In this document: in pieces, positions 16,719 through 25,657 of the stretch
Layout of the letters: each line of letters begins with the position of its first letter
How positions within the stretch are numbered: position 1 is the stretch's first letter
Assembly: GCF_016907925.1 (NCBI RefSeq)
Contig: NZ_JAFBCZ010000010.1
Span: 62,001-126,000 of the forward strand
DNA: 64,000 nt
Direction of reading: 5' to 3'
Origin: Herpetosiphon giganteus
Lineage (GTDB): Bacteria > Chloroflexota > Chloroflexia > Chloroflexales > Herpetosiphonaceae
Program-made: the position numbers and the translations under genes
The notes under the pieces: generated by a model
What the model was told of the DNA's origin: nothing
The model's input: the letters and a program-made list of their open reading frames with translations, nothing else
Database searches by the model: none

Positions 16719-17432
16719 ATGGAGCAAATTCGCGTTCTTATTATTGACGATCACCCGCTTTTTCGCCAAGGCATCTGCTGGAGCCTCGGCCAAGAAAAAG
16801 ATATTGAGGTGATCGGCCAAGCAGAAAATGGCGCTGAGGCGATTAAGCTCACCGAAACGCTCAACCCCAATGTTGTGCTCTTGGATATTAATTTACCAGG
16901 CTTGAATGGCTTGGAAGTTGCCCGCGTGCTCAAACGCCGCGCCCCACGCATGGGCATTATTGTGCTCAGCATTCACGACGACGATGAGCAATTGTTCAAT
17001 GCCATCAAGGCTGGCGCTGCTGCCTACGCGTCCAAGGAAATCGATCCCACCCAACTCGTGGGCATGATTCGCGATGTGGCCCATGGTCGCTATGTGATCA
17101 ACGAAAGCGTTATGTCAAAGCCACATGTCGCCACCCGCGTGCTCAACCAATTTCGCGAGCTTTCAAATGTTGCCAACAGCAGCGAAGATACCTCGGTGAT
17201 GTTTGCGCCCTTGACCAGCCGCGAAATTGAAATTCTCGATTGTATTGCCCGCGGCCTCTCCAACAAAGAGATTGCCAACCAACTTTCAATTAGCGGTCAA
17301 ACCGTCAAAAACCATATCACCTCAATTCTCAGCAAGCTCCAAGTCAACGACCGCACGATGGCTGTTATTCATGCTATTCAACAAGGTTGGATCAAACTAG
17401 GCTATGATGAAAGTCGCAGTCGCACCGCTTGA
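16719..17432 (+). CDS. NarL/FixJ-family response regulator
   Basis: 237 residues. The receiver has IIDDHP, the phosphoacceptor in VVLLDINLPGLNG and the lysine in YASKE. The C-terminal LuxR-type helix-turn-helix has LTSREIEILDCIARGLSNKE followed by VKNHI. AAGGAGA precedes the ATG. It is co-directional and close to the DegS-type kinase, so they are cognate by linkage. A GC-rich terminator follows about 50 bases downstream. Confidence 0.95.
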   Translation: MEQIRVLIIDDHPLFRQGICWSLGQEKDIEVIGQAENGAEAIKLTETLNPNVVLLDINLPGLNGLEVARVLKRRAPRMGIIVLSIHDDDEQLFNAIKAGAAAYASKEIDPTQLVGMIRDVAHGRYVINESVMSKPHVATRVLNQFRELSNVANSSEDTSVMFAPLTSREIEILDCIARGLSNKEIANQLSISGQTVKNHITSILSKLQVNDRTMAVIHAIQQGWIKLGYDESRSRTA

Positions 17433-17479
17433 CGAACAGACCGTCTCTCGGCTAAAGTTGGCCCATCGCTGGTAATTGG

Positions 17480-17510
17480 CAGCCTCGCTCCGGCGGGGCT
17501 GTTCTTTTTT
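17480..17510 (+). terminator. Intrinsic terminator between regulator and aminotransferase genes
   Basis: A nine-base stem (CAGCCTCGC with GCGGGGCTG, one G-U pair) with a TCCG loop is followed by TTCTTTTTT. It ends only about 10 bases before the start codon of the next gene and next to its G-rich ribosome-binding site. It therefore could act as an attenuator for that gene. Confidence 0.85.
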
Positions 17511-17520
17511 GGGGGGATTA

Positions 17521-18627
17521 ATGTCGATTGCATTTAACGATCTTGGACGGCATGTAGCCACAATGGAAGCAGAGATCGAGGCCGCCAGTCTGCGGGTGTT
17601 GCGCAGTGGCTGGTTTGTGCTTGGCCCAGAAGTTCGCGCCTTTGAAGCAGAATGGGCAGCCTATTGTGGCGCACGCCATTGCATCAGCCTCGCCACTGGC
17701 ACCGATGCCTTGATCTTGGGGCTACGCGCCTTGGGCTTGCAAGCAGGCGACGAAGTATTGACCGTGGCCAACGCAGGCAGCTACACAACCTTTGCCACCC
17801 ACACAGTTGGCGCAACCCCACGCTATGTCGATGTTGATCCACAGCACTACACGCTTGATCCAAGCCAATTGGCGGCTGCGATTACGCCCCGCACCAAAGT
17901 GATTGTGCCGGTGCACTTATATGGTCAAGTTGCCAACCTCGAAGCAATTATGGCAGTTGCCGCCGATCATCAGGTGCCGGTGATCGAAGATTGTGCGCAA
18001 GCCCATGGGGCGCGCTACCAAGGCCAGCACGTTGGCACGTTCGGCGCTTTAGCTACATTCTCATTCTACCCAACCAAAAATTTAGGCGCGTTGGGCGATG
18101 GCGGGGCTATTATCACCAACGACGATGCCCTGGCTGCCAAAATCAAACAATTGCGCACTTATGGCTGGGCCAGCAAATATCAAGTGACGCTTGAACATGG
18201 CACCAACAGCCGCCTCGATGAGTTGCAAGCTGCAATTTTACGGGTCAAATTAGCCCATCTTGATGCTCAAAATGCACGCCGCCAAGCCTTGGCAGCCCGC
18301 TACAATGCAGGCCTCGCTGCCACCCCAATCCAATGCCCACAGCTCGATGATGCTCAGCATGTGCAGCATTTGTATGTGGTGCGGGTTGCCGCCGAACAGC
18401 GTCAAGCCTTGCGCGAGCATTTACAAGCAGCAGGCATTGGCAGCGATATTCACTATCCAATTGCCGATCATCAGCAGCCAGCTTGGGCCGAGCGCTATCA
18501 GGATGTACATTTGCCCGTAACCGAAGCCCTCAGCGCCGAAATTCTGTCGTTGCCCTGCTACCCAGAGCTCAGCGATGCAGAGGTCGATCAGGTTATTAGC
18601 TGCATTCAAGCCTTTTTTGCCAAATAA
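17521..18627 (+). CDS. DegT/DnrJ/EryC1/StrS-family aminotransferase
   Basis: 368-residue PLP enzyme of the sugar aminotransferase family, typically transferring an amino group to a keto sugar nucleotide. The fold signature starts with FNDLGRHV; the cofactor region has SLATGTDALILGLRALG, the aspartate in VIEDCAQAHGA and the PLP lysine in FSFYPTKNLGALGDGG. I start at the ATG of MSIAFNDL behind GGGGGG; the longer frame would run through the terminator. No other sugar-biosynthesis gene is next to it, so the substrate is open. Confidence 0.92.
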   Translation: MSIAFNDLGRHVATMEAEIEAASLRVLRSGWFVLGPEVRAFEAEWAAYCGARHCISLATGTDALILGLRALGLQAGDEVLTVANAGSYTTFATHTVGATPRYVDVDPQHYTLDPSQLAAAITPRTKVIVPVHLYGQVANLEAIMAVAADHQVPVIEDCAQAHGARYQGQHVGTFGALATFSFYPTKNLGALGDGGAIITNDDALAAKIKQLRTYGWASKYQVTLEHGTNSRLDELQAAILRVKLAHLDAQNARRQALAARYNAGLAATPIQCPQLDDAQHVQHLYVVRVAAEQRQALREHLQAAGIGSDIHYPIADHQQPAWAERYQDVHLPVTEALSAEILSLPCYPELSDAEVDQVISCIQAFFAK

Positions 18628-18714
18628 CATCAGCATTAGGCAGGCAGCAGCCAACCAGCACTTCGCTATGGGTGCTGCTGCCGCTAAAACCTCAGTTCAA
18701 CCGCATGCGTCAAA

Positions 18715-18742
18715 TTGCCATCTCACCTATCCTGCGTATAAT
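18715..18742 (+). promoter_or_regulatory. Sigma70-type promoter of uppP
   Basis: TTGCCA, a 16-base spacer and a perfect TATAAT, about 55 bases before the uppP start. Confidence 0.65.
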
Positions 18743-18796
18743 GCAAATCGCTGGCCATCGGCTCGATGGCTATTTATTTGAACACAAGGATGAGCT

Positions 18797-19705
18797 ATGG
18801 CACAAACATCACTCGAACAAACCGACCTTTCGCCACGGCGCGAGGCCTTACAGCTGTGGATTCCCTTGGGAATTGTGCTGTTTTTGACCGTTGTCACCGC
18901 CTTTTTTCTAACTGGCCAATATCAAATTGCCGCTGGCAAGGGCATTGTGCAAGGCTTAGGCGAGCCATTGCCAATTTCATCGTCGGCGCATTTGATTGTT
19001 GTGCCATGGTTTTTCGATTGGCATGATCCTTTTTTCCAAACTCAAACCTTCGACGTGGCGCTGCATATGGGCACATTAATTGCGCTCTTGCTGTTTTTTT
19101 GGCGCGATTGGCTGAATTTGATTTTACACATGCATCAACCACGCAGCCAACAAGGCCAAATGTTTTGGTTTATCGTTTTGGCCTCAATTCCAGCAGGGAT
19201 TGTCGGCTTGCTACTCGATAGCTTGGCCGAAGAATATTTCATTGATAAATATTTGGTGATTGCCGCCACGATGAGCATTATGGGCGTTGTGCTGTATATT
19301 GCCGATCGCTTTGCGCCGCGCCGCTATGAACTAAGCGACCTCACGTGGAAACATGCCTTGCTAGTTGGTTGCGCCCAAGCCTTGGCTTTGATTCCTGGGG
19401 TTTCGCGCTCTGGCAGCACCATGACGATGGGTCGGGCTTTGGGCTTTACCCGCGAAACCGCGGCTCGTTTCTCGTTTTTGATGGCGATTCCGATTACCTT
19501 TGGGGCGGGCGTGCTCAAACTGCGCGATATTGATAGCTCGCAATTGACTGCACCCTTTTGGCTTGGGATTAGCGTCTCATTCGTGGTCGGTGCGTTGGCG
19601 GTTGGCTTCTTGCTGCGCTATGTTCGCACCAACTCGTTTTTGCCGTTCATCATTTATCGGCTGATCTTAGCAGCGGTCATTGTGGCCGTCTATGTAGCTC
19701 GCTAA
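18797..19705 (+). CDS. uppP: Undecaprenyl-diphosphatase (UppP/BacA)
   Basis: 302-residue integral membrane enzyme that removes a phosphate from undecaprenyl diphosphate to recycle the cell-wall lipid carrier. Both conserved active-site regions are present: GLGEPLPISSSAHL, a variant of the usual glutamate- and serine-rich motif, and GVSRSGSTMTMGRALG. About eight membrane helices are apparent. The N-terminus has about 20 extra polar residues before the first helix. AGGA precedes the ATG. The zinc-ribbon membrane protein follows 37 bases downstream. Confidence 0.95.
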   Translation: MAQTSLEQTDLSPRREALQLWIPLGIVLFLTVVTAFFLTGQYQIAAGKGIVQGLGEPLPISSSAHLIVVPWFFDWHDPFFQTQTFDVALHMGTLIALLLFFWRDWLNLILHMHQPRSQQGQMFWFIVLASIPAGIVGLLLDSLAEEYFIDKYLVIAATMSIMGVVLYIADRFAPRRYELSDLTWKHALLVGCAQALALIPGVSRSGSTMTMGRALGFTRETAARFSFLMAIPITFGAGVLKLRDIDSSQLTAPFWLGISVSFVVGALAVGFLLRYVRTNSFLPFIIYRLILAAVIVAVYVAR

Positions 19706-19742
19706 GCTGGTTGTTCTGGCCGAATTGATTGCAGGAGCACAC

Positions 19743-20435
19743 ATGATTTGTAGCGCGTGCCAAGCCCAAGTTCGCGATGGCGCTGAGCATTGTCAGGCCT
19801 GTGGAGCGAAAATCGTTCAAGCAGCAGCAACGCCAGCCACTGGACCATTGCCCCAAACCAAAGCCAGCAAACCACGGCGGCGCTGGGTTAAGTCGTGGTG
19901 GAGCTTTACGCTCGGCGTGTTGAGCACGGGCGTGATCTTGCCACTGGTCGCAATCATTGGCTTGTGGATTTTTGGTGGCACGAACCCAGCGCGCACGCCT
20001 TCAGCAGTGCCTGATCAGCGCCCAGACATTAGCGTTGATGTTGATCATAGCTATATCGAACAGGCAATTGCCACCAACCCTGATTTTCACAATCCGCTGG
20101 TGGTATTGGGCAATCATCCCAAGGGCGGCGTGGCCATGACCGTGACGCTTGGCTATGGTTTGCCCTTGGTTGGCGTGCAAACGATTCAGGCCCGAACTCA
20201 AATTGCCGCAATTGATGGCAACCTCGTGGTCACAACCGAGAGCGTTGGCTTGGGCAAAAATGGCGGGCTTGGCATTCCAGGTTCGTTTATCGAAAATATG
20301 CTTAGCTCAACCCTCAACCAAGAGATTGACAAACGGCTGCGCTCAAATCCGCAACTAGAGATCGCAATTATCAACACCAGCGCCAGCAATCAAGTGTTGC
20401 GGGTTGCCGCAATTATCAATACCAAGCCAAAGTAA
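19743..20435 (+). CDS. Zinc-ribbon, single-helix membrane protein of unknown function
   Basis: 230 residues. An N-terminal zinc ribbon (CSAC...CQAC at residues 3-22) is followed by a short basic linker, one membrane helix (about 55-80) and an extracytoplasmic domain of about 145 residues. That domain begins RPDISVDVDHSYIEQAI and resembles the lipid-binding LmeA/DUF2993 style of beta-rich repeat only loosely. I do not recognise the family. AGGAG lies 5 bases before the chosen ATG, which is why the longer frame was not used. It follows uppP in the same direction, which hints at an envelope role. Confidence 0.75.
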   Translation: MICSACQAQVRDGAEHCQACGAKIVQAAATPATGPLPQTKASKPRRRWVKSWWSFTLGVLSTGVILPLVAIIGLWIFGGTNPARTPSAVPDQRPDISVDVDHSYIEQAIATNPDFHNPLVVLGNHPKGGVAMTVTLGYGLPLVGVQTIQARTQIAAIDGNLVVTTESVGLGKNGGLGIPGSFIENMLSSTLNQEIDKRLRSNPQLEIAIINTSASNQVLRVAAIINTKPK

Positions 20436-20464
20436 AACCCTTGCTCAGCGTGGAGCCAAGGGTT
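20436..20464. terminator. Bidirectional terminator between convergent genes
   Basis: AACCCTTG and CAAGGGTT form an 8-base stem with an inner CTC/GAG extension. It lies exactly between the converging zinc-ribbon and I42-inhibitor genes. T runs are short. Confidence 0.55.
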
Positions 20465-20471
20465 GCGTTGC

Positions 20472-21065
20472 TTACTCGCTAATTTCAAGTTCAAGCACAA
20501 AGCGTTGATCTGGTTCGCCAGCCTCGAAGCCACGTTGATAGACCAACTCAAAGCTGCCTGAACCAACTTCGGCTGCTTGGAATGAGAAGGTTTCCGTACC
20601 ACCAGAGCCGGGCTTTGGATTCGGGTCGGTCGATTGATATTGGGCTTGACCTTGTTGCTCCAACAATTTGCTAGCATCAGGGCCAATGCTCCAACTATAG
20701 CCAGTGCTTGGGTTGCTAGCCAGCACAATTTGAATCCGATCGCCTTTTCTGAGCTTCAGCGTACGCTTGTTATCCTGCATCGTCAGTTCGTAAACGCGGA
20801 TATTCGCTTGATTTTGGGTCGTTGGGCCACACTCGCCGCGCTGAAAAGCCCATTCTTCACATTCGCTGCCATCAGGAAAGCCACAAAAACCAGTTTGATT
20901 GCCAGCAGCATCTTGGCGAATCGTCAGCGTGCCACCGTTCTCAGTACAAAATACTGAGGCTGGATTAGCCAGATCAAGCACTGGCGTTGCGCGATTTGCG
21001 CCACAAGCAATCAGCACACTCGCGATTAGCCCAACTCCCAAGCTCATCATTGATTGACGAATCAT
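20472..21065 (-). CDS. Lipoprotein with DUF333-like and chagasin (I42) protease-inhibitor domains
   Basis: 197 residues. A signal peptide ends in the lipobox VLIAC, so it is probably lipid-anchored. The first mature domain has the FCTENGGTLTIR...GFCGFPDGSECEEW pattern of the small cysteine-containing DUF333 domain. The second resembles I42 cysteine-protease inhibitors: loop NPSTGYSW, loop GSGGTE and a third loop YQRGFE in place of the usual RPW. The family blocks papain-like proteases, and the altered third loop may weaken or shift that specificity (inference). GGAG precedes the ATG. Confidence 0.85.
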   Translation of the reverse strand: MIRQSMMSLGVGLIASVLIACGANRATPVLDLANPASVFCTENGGTLTIRQDAAGNQTGFCGFPDGSECEEWAFQRGECGPTTQNQANIRVYELTMQDNKRTLKLRKGDRIQIVLASNPSTGYSWSIGPDASKLLEQQGQAQYQSTDPNPKPGSGGTETFSFQAAEVGSGSFELVYQRGFEAGEPDQRFVLELEISE

Positions 21066-21175
21066 CTCTATAGCTCCATTGCGATTAATTTCAGCTAAGC
21101 CTTATGGTGTGCAATTGCACGAGATTAACGCCGCTACCAGCAAGCTTGTTCCGCATTGGGCTAGCAAGCACAAGC

Positions 21176-21583
21176 TTAGCGCGCAGCTTGATCGATAATC
21201 CAAGCCCATTGTTCAGGGCTGCATGCCACCACCGAAAGCCGCGATTGGCGCACCAACATCCAATCGGCCAAGCTTGGCTCGGCTTTGATTTGGGCCAACG
21301 TAACTGCTTGTTTGAGCGCAACCACTGGCTCAATCTCGACCACCACATGCTTTGGGTTCTCGCTGGTTGGATCGGGATAGGCGCTGCGGCTCACTTGGGC
21401 GATCCCGACTGCGGCTCGCACATCGCCGCTATGATAGATCAAACATTGATCGTCAAGCTGCATGGCGCGCAAATTGATCAAGGCTTGGGCGTTGGTCACA
21501 CCATTCCAAACAGTAGAACCATCGCGTACCAAATCATCCCAACTAAACTCGTTTGGCTCAGTTTTGAGCAACCAATAGGCCAT
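21176..21583 (-). CDS. EVE domain protein
   Basis: 135 residues that form one EVE domain, a PUA-like fold that reads modified bases in nucleic acid. Characteristic pieces are YWLLKTEPNEFSWDDL at the start, WNGVTNAQAL, and DQCLIYHSGDVRAAVGIAQV. AAGGAG lies before the ATG. It stands alone between the inhibitor lipoprotein and the superoxide dismutase. No restriction or McrBC-like partner is nearby, so this is the housekeeping type. Confidence 0.93.
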   Translation of the reverse strand: MAYWLLKTEPNEFSWDDLVRDGSTVWNGVTNAQALINLRAMQLDDQCLIYHSGDVRAAVGIAQVSRSAYPDPTSENPKHVVVEIEPVVALKQAVTLAQIKAEPSLADWMLVRQSRLSVVACSPEQWAWIIDQAAR

Positions 21584-21605
21584 GGCAGCGGCTCCTTAAC
21601 TCAAA

Positions 21606-21633
21606 AGCACGGATGGTTTGAGCCATCCGTGCT
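21606..21633 (-). terminator. Terminator of the superoxide dismutase gene
   Basis: A perfect 11-base stem (AGCACGGATGG with CCATCCGTGCT) with a 6-base loop lies 21 bases after the sod stop. It is followed on the minus strand by TTTTGAG. Confidence 0.75.
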
Positions 21634-21654
21634 GAAACATACGCTTAATCAAGC

Positions 21655-22257
21655 TTACTTATCGTTTTCAGCGACCTTGTTCCAATCCAGCACGTCCCAC
21701 CAAGTTTTGATGTAGTCTGGGCGGCGATTTTGGTAGCGCAAGTAGTATGCGTGTTCCCAAACATCCAAGCCCAACAATGGAGTTTGACCTTCCATGACTG
21801 GTGAGTCTTGGTTAGCAGTGCTGGTTACGGCCAATTTTCCATCGGCATTGCGCACCAACCAAGCCCAGCCTGAGCCGAAGCGGGTGGTTGCAGCCTTAGC
21901 AAATTGTTCCTTGAAAGCATCCAACGAGCCAAACGTGGCGTTGATTTCTTCGCCAAGTTTGCCAGCTGGTTCGCCGCCACCGTTGGGGCTGAGGATATTC
22001 CAGAACAAGCTGTGGTTGGCGTGACCGCCACCATTGTTGCGCACAGCGGTACGAATATCTTCTGGCAAGCTGTTCAAATCGCTGATCAATTCGTGCACTG
22101 ATTTGCTTTGCAATTCGGGATACTTTTCCAAGGCAGCGTTGAGGTTGTTCACATAGGCAGCGTGGTGCTTGCCATGGTGAATTTCCATGGTTTGCGCATC
22201 GATTGCTTTTTCTAAGGCATCGGTTGCATACGGCAACGCTGGCAGTTCAAAAGCCAT
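21655..22257 (-). CDS. sodA: Superoxide dismutase, Fe/Mn family
   Basis: 200-residue cytoplasmic enzyme that converts superoxide to peroxide and oxygen. The metal ligands are all visible: the first histidine in [12 protein letters not shown], the second in [11 protein letters not shown], and the Asp and His in [18 protein letters not shown] and the wider pattern favour manganese, but metal use cannot be read with certainty. I start at [10 protein letters not shown] behind AAAGGAG. The longer frame adds unrelated residues. An extended -10 lies upstream and a strong terminator downstream, so it is monocistronic. Confidence 0.96.
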   Translation of the reverse strand: MAFELPALPYATDALEKAIDAQTMEIHHGKHHAAYVNNLNAALEKYPELQSKSVHELISDLNSLPEDIRTAVRNNGGGHANHSLFWNILSPNGGGEPAGKLGEEINATFGSLDAFKEQFAKAATTRFGSGWAWLVRNADGKLAVTSTANQDSPVMEGQTPLLGLDVWEHAYYLRYQNRRPDYIKTWWDVLDWNKVAENDK

Positions 22258-22322
22258 TGTATGGACTCCTTTTGAGCTCAATGATGCGTCTGTCGGCGCA
22301 TCAACACACGGTTCCCACATCT

Positions 22323-22331
22323 ATTGTAGCA
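22323..22331 (-). promoter_or_regulatory. Extended -10 element of sodA
   Basis: On the minus strand TGCTACAAT fits an extended -10. No convincing -35 is present at normal spacing. Confidence 0.45.
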
Positions 22332-22520
22332 GAAGTTAGGCCACGCTTGATGCCAATCTTGCGCACATTTGCGATTGGGGATCGGTTGTTGGGGATCGGG
22401 GATCGGGAACGGCGAAGAGCGCGAAGGGATGAGGGGTCAGGGGTCAACGAAACGGAACCACGAAGAGCGCGAAGAACACGAAGGGAGGTTTTAGCGCAGC
22501 GGCGCAGAGAAAATGAGGTT

Positions 22521-22928
22521 CTGGGCTAGCGAAAAATGCGTGGGTTTGGCGAAGAATCTGGAACTTGAACAAGTAACCGATCCCCGCCCCCTGGCCCCGA
22601 TCCCCAAGGCCGAAACCACGAAGAGCGCAAAGGGCGCGAAGGGGGATTTTAACGCAGCGGCGCAGAGCATATGAGGCTCTGGGCTTTGTGCTTTTTGTAC
22701 TGGTTCATTTCGTTAACGACGTTTTCCACTCATCCGCGGCGAAGGTAACCACAGGACGCATCCTCCCCTCGCCCGCGTTCAGTGGGAGAGGGGCTGGGGG
22801 TGAGGGCATGCTTCTGATTGTCAATCCAATCAACCATTACAGCTCTGGGCTAGCGAAAAATGCGTAGGTTTGGCGAAGAATCTGGAACTTGAACAAGTAA
22901 CCGATCCCCGCCCCCTGGCCCCGATCCC
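22521..22928 (+). repeat. Direct repeat of about 84 bases, two copies
   Basis: Copies at 22521-22606 and 22845-22928 are nearly identical (one G/A change seen), starting CTGGGCTAGCGAAAAATGCG and ending in a GATCCC-rich stretch. They lie on either side of the foldback element. Confidence 0.85.
22696..22841. mobile_element. MITE-like foldback element, partly decayed
   Basis: It starts TGTACTGGTTCATT and ends AATCAACCATTACA, a two-mismatch version of the inverted partner. The core contains CCCCTCGCCCGCGTTCAGTG and the GGGGGTGAGGGCATGC block shared with the better copy at 43338-43507. It is 146 bases long with no coding capacity. Confidence 0.6.
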
Positions 22929-23030
22929 TCGTTCGCAAGCACCCAATTGGCTAAAATGTGTTAAGCTTAATCCTAACGAAGATTAATCATGGGCAATCAC
23001 GATTGCCACCACCATAGATTTAGGAACTTC

Positions 23031-25556
23031 ATGAGCGAACAACGCCGTTTTCCCAAGCCCGAAGTGATGAGTCCAGCGGGCTATTGGCCGCAGTTGCACG
23101 CCGCAATCGAAGCAGGCGCAGATGCGGTTTATTTGGGCTTGAAACATTTTACCGCCCGCGCCAAGGTTGGTTTTACCCTCGGCGAATTGCCCGACGTGAT
23201 GCGGACATTGCATCAACGGGGCGTGCGCGGCTTTGTGACTTTCAACACCTTGGTGTTTGAGCACGAATTGCGCGAAGCCACCCGCTCATTGGCCGCCATC
23301 GCCGAAGCTGGAGCCGATGCGGTGATTGTGCAAGATATTGGCATCGCCCAACTTGCGCGCCAAATCGCACCCGAAATGGAGGTGCATGGCAGCACGCAGA
23401 TGAGCATCACCAGCGCCGAGGGCGTTGAGTTGGCCCGTAAATTTGGGGCCAATCGGGTTGTGCTGGCGCGCGAATTATCGCTCGATGAGATTGCCGCAAT
23501 TCGCCAAGCAACCGATTGCGAGCTTGAAATGTTCGTCCATGGCGCGCTGTGCGTCTCGTATTCTGGCCAATGTTTCTCCTCGGAAGCGTGGGGCGGACGC
23601 AGTGCCAATCGTGGCCAGTGCGCCCAAGCCTGCCGCTTGCCCTACCAAATGTTGGTCGATGGTAAGCACAAACCATTGGCCGATGCGCGCTATCTGCTTT
23701 CGCCAGGCGATTTATACGCAGTGCCCTTGATGCACGATATTATCAAATTGGGCATTTCATCGCTGAAAATCGAAGGCCGCTACAAAGATGCCGATTATGT
23801 GGCCTTGACCACCAGCGCCTATCGCAAAGCGGTTGATGAAGCCTGGGCCGGCTTGCCCTTGAGCATCACGCCCGCCGAAGAATTGCAATTAGAGCAAGTC
23901 TATTCGCGTGGCTTGGGCACGTTTTTCATCGGCGGAACCAATCACCAAACTGTGGTCAACGGTCGCGCACCGCGCCATCGCGGCGTGTTGATGGGCTATG
24001 TCAGCGATATTTATGGCGAACGGATTGTGCTCAAGCCGCATGAAAATCATACAATTGCCCCGCTCAAGGCTGGCGATGGCGTGGTGTTTGATGCAGCCAA
24101 TTGGCGCAGCCCCGAAGAACGCGAAGAAGGCGGGCGAATTTATGGCATCGAAGCATTGCCAACTGGCGAAATTGAGTTGCGCTTTGGCCCGCAAGCAATC
24201 AGAGCCAATCGGATTCGGGTTGGCGATTTGATTTGGCGCAGCCACGACCCTGAGCTTGATCGCGCTGCCAAACCATTTTTAGATGCCGCCGCGCCGGTTG
24301 CCAAACAACCGTTACACTTGCATGTCGTCGCCCACGAAGGCCAGCCCTTGCAATTAACCTGGACGCTTAGCAACCAGCCTCAATTGAGCGTAACGGTCCA
24401 ATCGCCAGAGCCATTACCACGCTCGCAAAACCGTGCCTTGACCAACGAATTTTTGTACGATCAAGCCAGCCGCTTGGGAAACACCGCCTATAGTTTGGCC
24501 GAAATGCAGGTTGATAGCAGCGGCCAGCCATTTGTGCCAAGCTCATTGCTGAATAATTTGCGCCGCCAAGCAATCGAACAACTCAGTGCCTTGCAAGCAG
24601 CCGCGCCAGTTCGCCAGATTCAAGCGCCGCTCGATGTTTTGGCGCAAGCCCAGCAAACCGTACAACCAGCAGCTAGCCCAACCAGCACGCCGCAATTGCA
24701 TATTTTGGTGCGCACGCCTGAGCAATTGCAAGCAGCCATAGCCGCCAAGCCCGCCAGCATCACGCTCGATTATTTGGAACTCTATGGGTTGAAGCCAGCA
24801 GTTGAATTGGTGCAATCGCATGGGATTCAAGCCCGCGTGGCCAGCCCACGGGTGCTCAAACCAAGCGAACAGCGCATCATTCACTTTTTGCTCAAACTTG
24901 GCTGCGAAATCGTGGTGCGTTCGACGGGCTTGCTCGAAGCGCTGCGCCACGAGCAACACCCAGCATTAATTGGTGATTTCAGCTTGAATGCTGCTAATAG
25001 CGTGACCGCCAATACGTTGCTTGAATTAGGCTTGGAGCGCATCACGCCAACCCACGATTTGAACGCGGCGCAGGTGACGGCTTTGGCGCAACAATTGGGC
25101 AGTGCCGCAATCGAAGTTATTGCCTATCAACATTTGCCCGTTTTCCACACCGAGCACTGCGTATTTTGCCGCTTCCTTTCGAATGGCACCAGCTTCAAAG
25201 ATTGCGGCCATCCTTGCGAGAAACATCGGGTCGAATTACGCGATCTGAATGGCCGCGCGCATCCGGTCATGGCCGATGTTGGCTGTCGCAATACAGTGTT
25301 TGGGGCAGAGGCTCAAACTGCGGTGGAGCATCTTGAGGAATGGCAGGCCGCTGGAATTGTGCATTATCGCTTGGAGTTTGTGCACGAAACCGCCGAACAA
25401 GTTGCAAGCGTGATCGCCGCCTTCGATCGAACGCTGCAAGGCCAGCAATCCAGCGCCGCCTTGGCCGAGCAATTGCGCAAAGCAGCGCCGCAAGGCATTA
25501 CCCAAGGCAGCTTGTTTATTCCCAACGATTACCTGCGCGTGCCGTTGATGCAGTAG
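23031..25556 (+). CDS. U32 family peptidase, RlhA-like
   Basis: 841 residues. The N-terminal part carries the U32 fold (PEVMSPAGYWPQLHAAIEAG, then AVYLGLKHFTARAK) and the U32 signature FVHGALCVSYSGQCFSSE with a following cysteine pair in GQCAQAC. The C-terminal part has a second cysteine cluster (HCVFCRFL...CGHPCEKH). Long U32 proteins of this type include RlhA, needed for hydroxylation of a 23S rRNA cytidine. The cysteines suggest an iron-sulfur centre. I start at MSEQRRF behind AGGAA, 14 codons inside the longest frame, whose start lacks a good ribosome-binding site. The precise substrate is not certain. Confidence 0.88.
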   Translation: MSEQRRFPKPEVMSPAGYWPQLHAAIEAGADAVYLGLKHFTARAKVGFTLGELPDVMRTLHQRGVRGFVTFNTLVFEHELREATRSLAAIAEAGADAVIVQDIGIAQLARQIAPEMEVHGSTQMSITSAEGVELARKFGANRVVLARELSLDEIAAIRQATDCELEMFVHGALCVSYSGQCFSSEAWGGRSANRGQCAQACRLPYQMLVDGKHKPLADARYLLSPGDLYAVPLMHDIIKLGISSLKIEGRYKDADYVALTTSAYRKAVDEAWAGLPLSITPAEELQLEQVYSRGLGTFFIGGTNHQTVVNGRAPRHRGVLMGYVSDIYGERIVLKPHENHTIAPLKAGDGVVFDAANWRSPEEREEGGRIYGIEALPTGEIELRFGPQAIRANRIRVGDLIWRSHDPELDRAAKPFLDAAAPVAKQPLHLHVVAHEGQPLQLTWTLSNQPQLSVTVQSPEPLPRSQNRALTNEFLYDQASRLGNTAYSLAEMQVDSSGQPFVPSSLLNNLRRQAIEQLSALQAAAPVRQIQAPLDVLAQAQQTVQPAASPTSTPQLHILVRTPEQLQAAIAAKPASITLDYLELYGLKPAVELVQSHGIQARVASPRVLKPSEQRIIHFLLKLGCEIVVRSTGLLEALRHEQHPALIGDFSLNAANSVTANTLLELGLERITPTHDLNAAQVTALAQQLGSAAIEVIAYQHLPVFHTEHCVFCRFLSNGTSFKDCGHPCEKHRVELRDLNGRAHPVMADVGCRNTVFGAEAQTAVEHLEEWQAAGIVHYRLEFVHETAEQVASVIAAFDRTLQGQQSSAALAEQLRKAAPQGITQGSLFIPNDYLRVPLMQ

Positions 25557-25610
25557 TTAGCGAGGGGTCGAGGGATTAGGGATCAGGGGCTGGGGATCGG
25601 GAATCAGGAA

Positions 25611-25640
25611 TGCGGGACTAGCACTAATGCTAGTCCCGCA
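25611..25640. terminator. Bidirectional terminator after the U32 gene
   Basis: A perfect 13-base stem (TGCGGGACTAGCA with TGCTAGTCCCGCA) with loop CTAA, between the convergent U32 and PhzF genes. Confidence 0.8.
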
Positions 25641-25657
25641 CTCTTTGTTCTCGCGAT

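Larger units (their letters stand above)
22377..22930. repeat. Spacer island of short-period repeats and duplicated blocks
   Basis: The long spacer before the U32 gene has no supported gene. It holds five in-phase heptamers of GGGGATC type at 22377-22411, then nine-base CGAAGAGCG-type units. Two copies of the CGCAGAGG-type 20-mer lie at 22490-22509 and 22648-22667. A directly repeated block of about 84 bases and one foldback element are also present. Confidence 0.8.

Noticed and set aside
17476-17520. Upstream start for the aminotransferase
   Set aside because: It would translate through the intrinsic terminator, and the family N-terminus begins at MSIAFNDL.
22258-22320. Upstream start for superoxide dismutase
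   Set aside because: The internal ATG has AAAGGAG at ideal spacing and matches the family N-terminus; the extension overlaps the promoter region.
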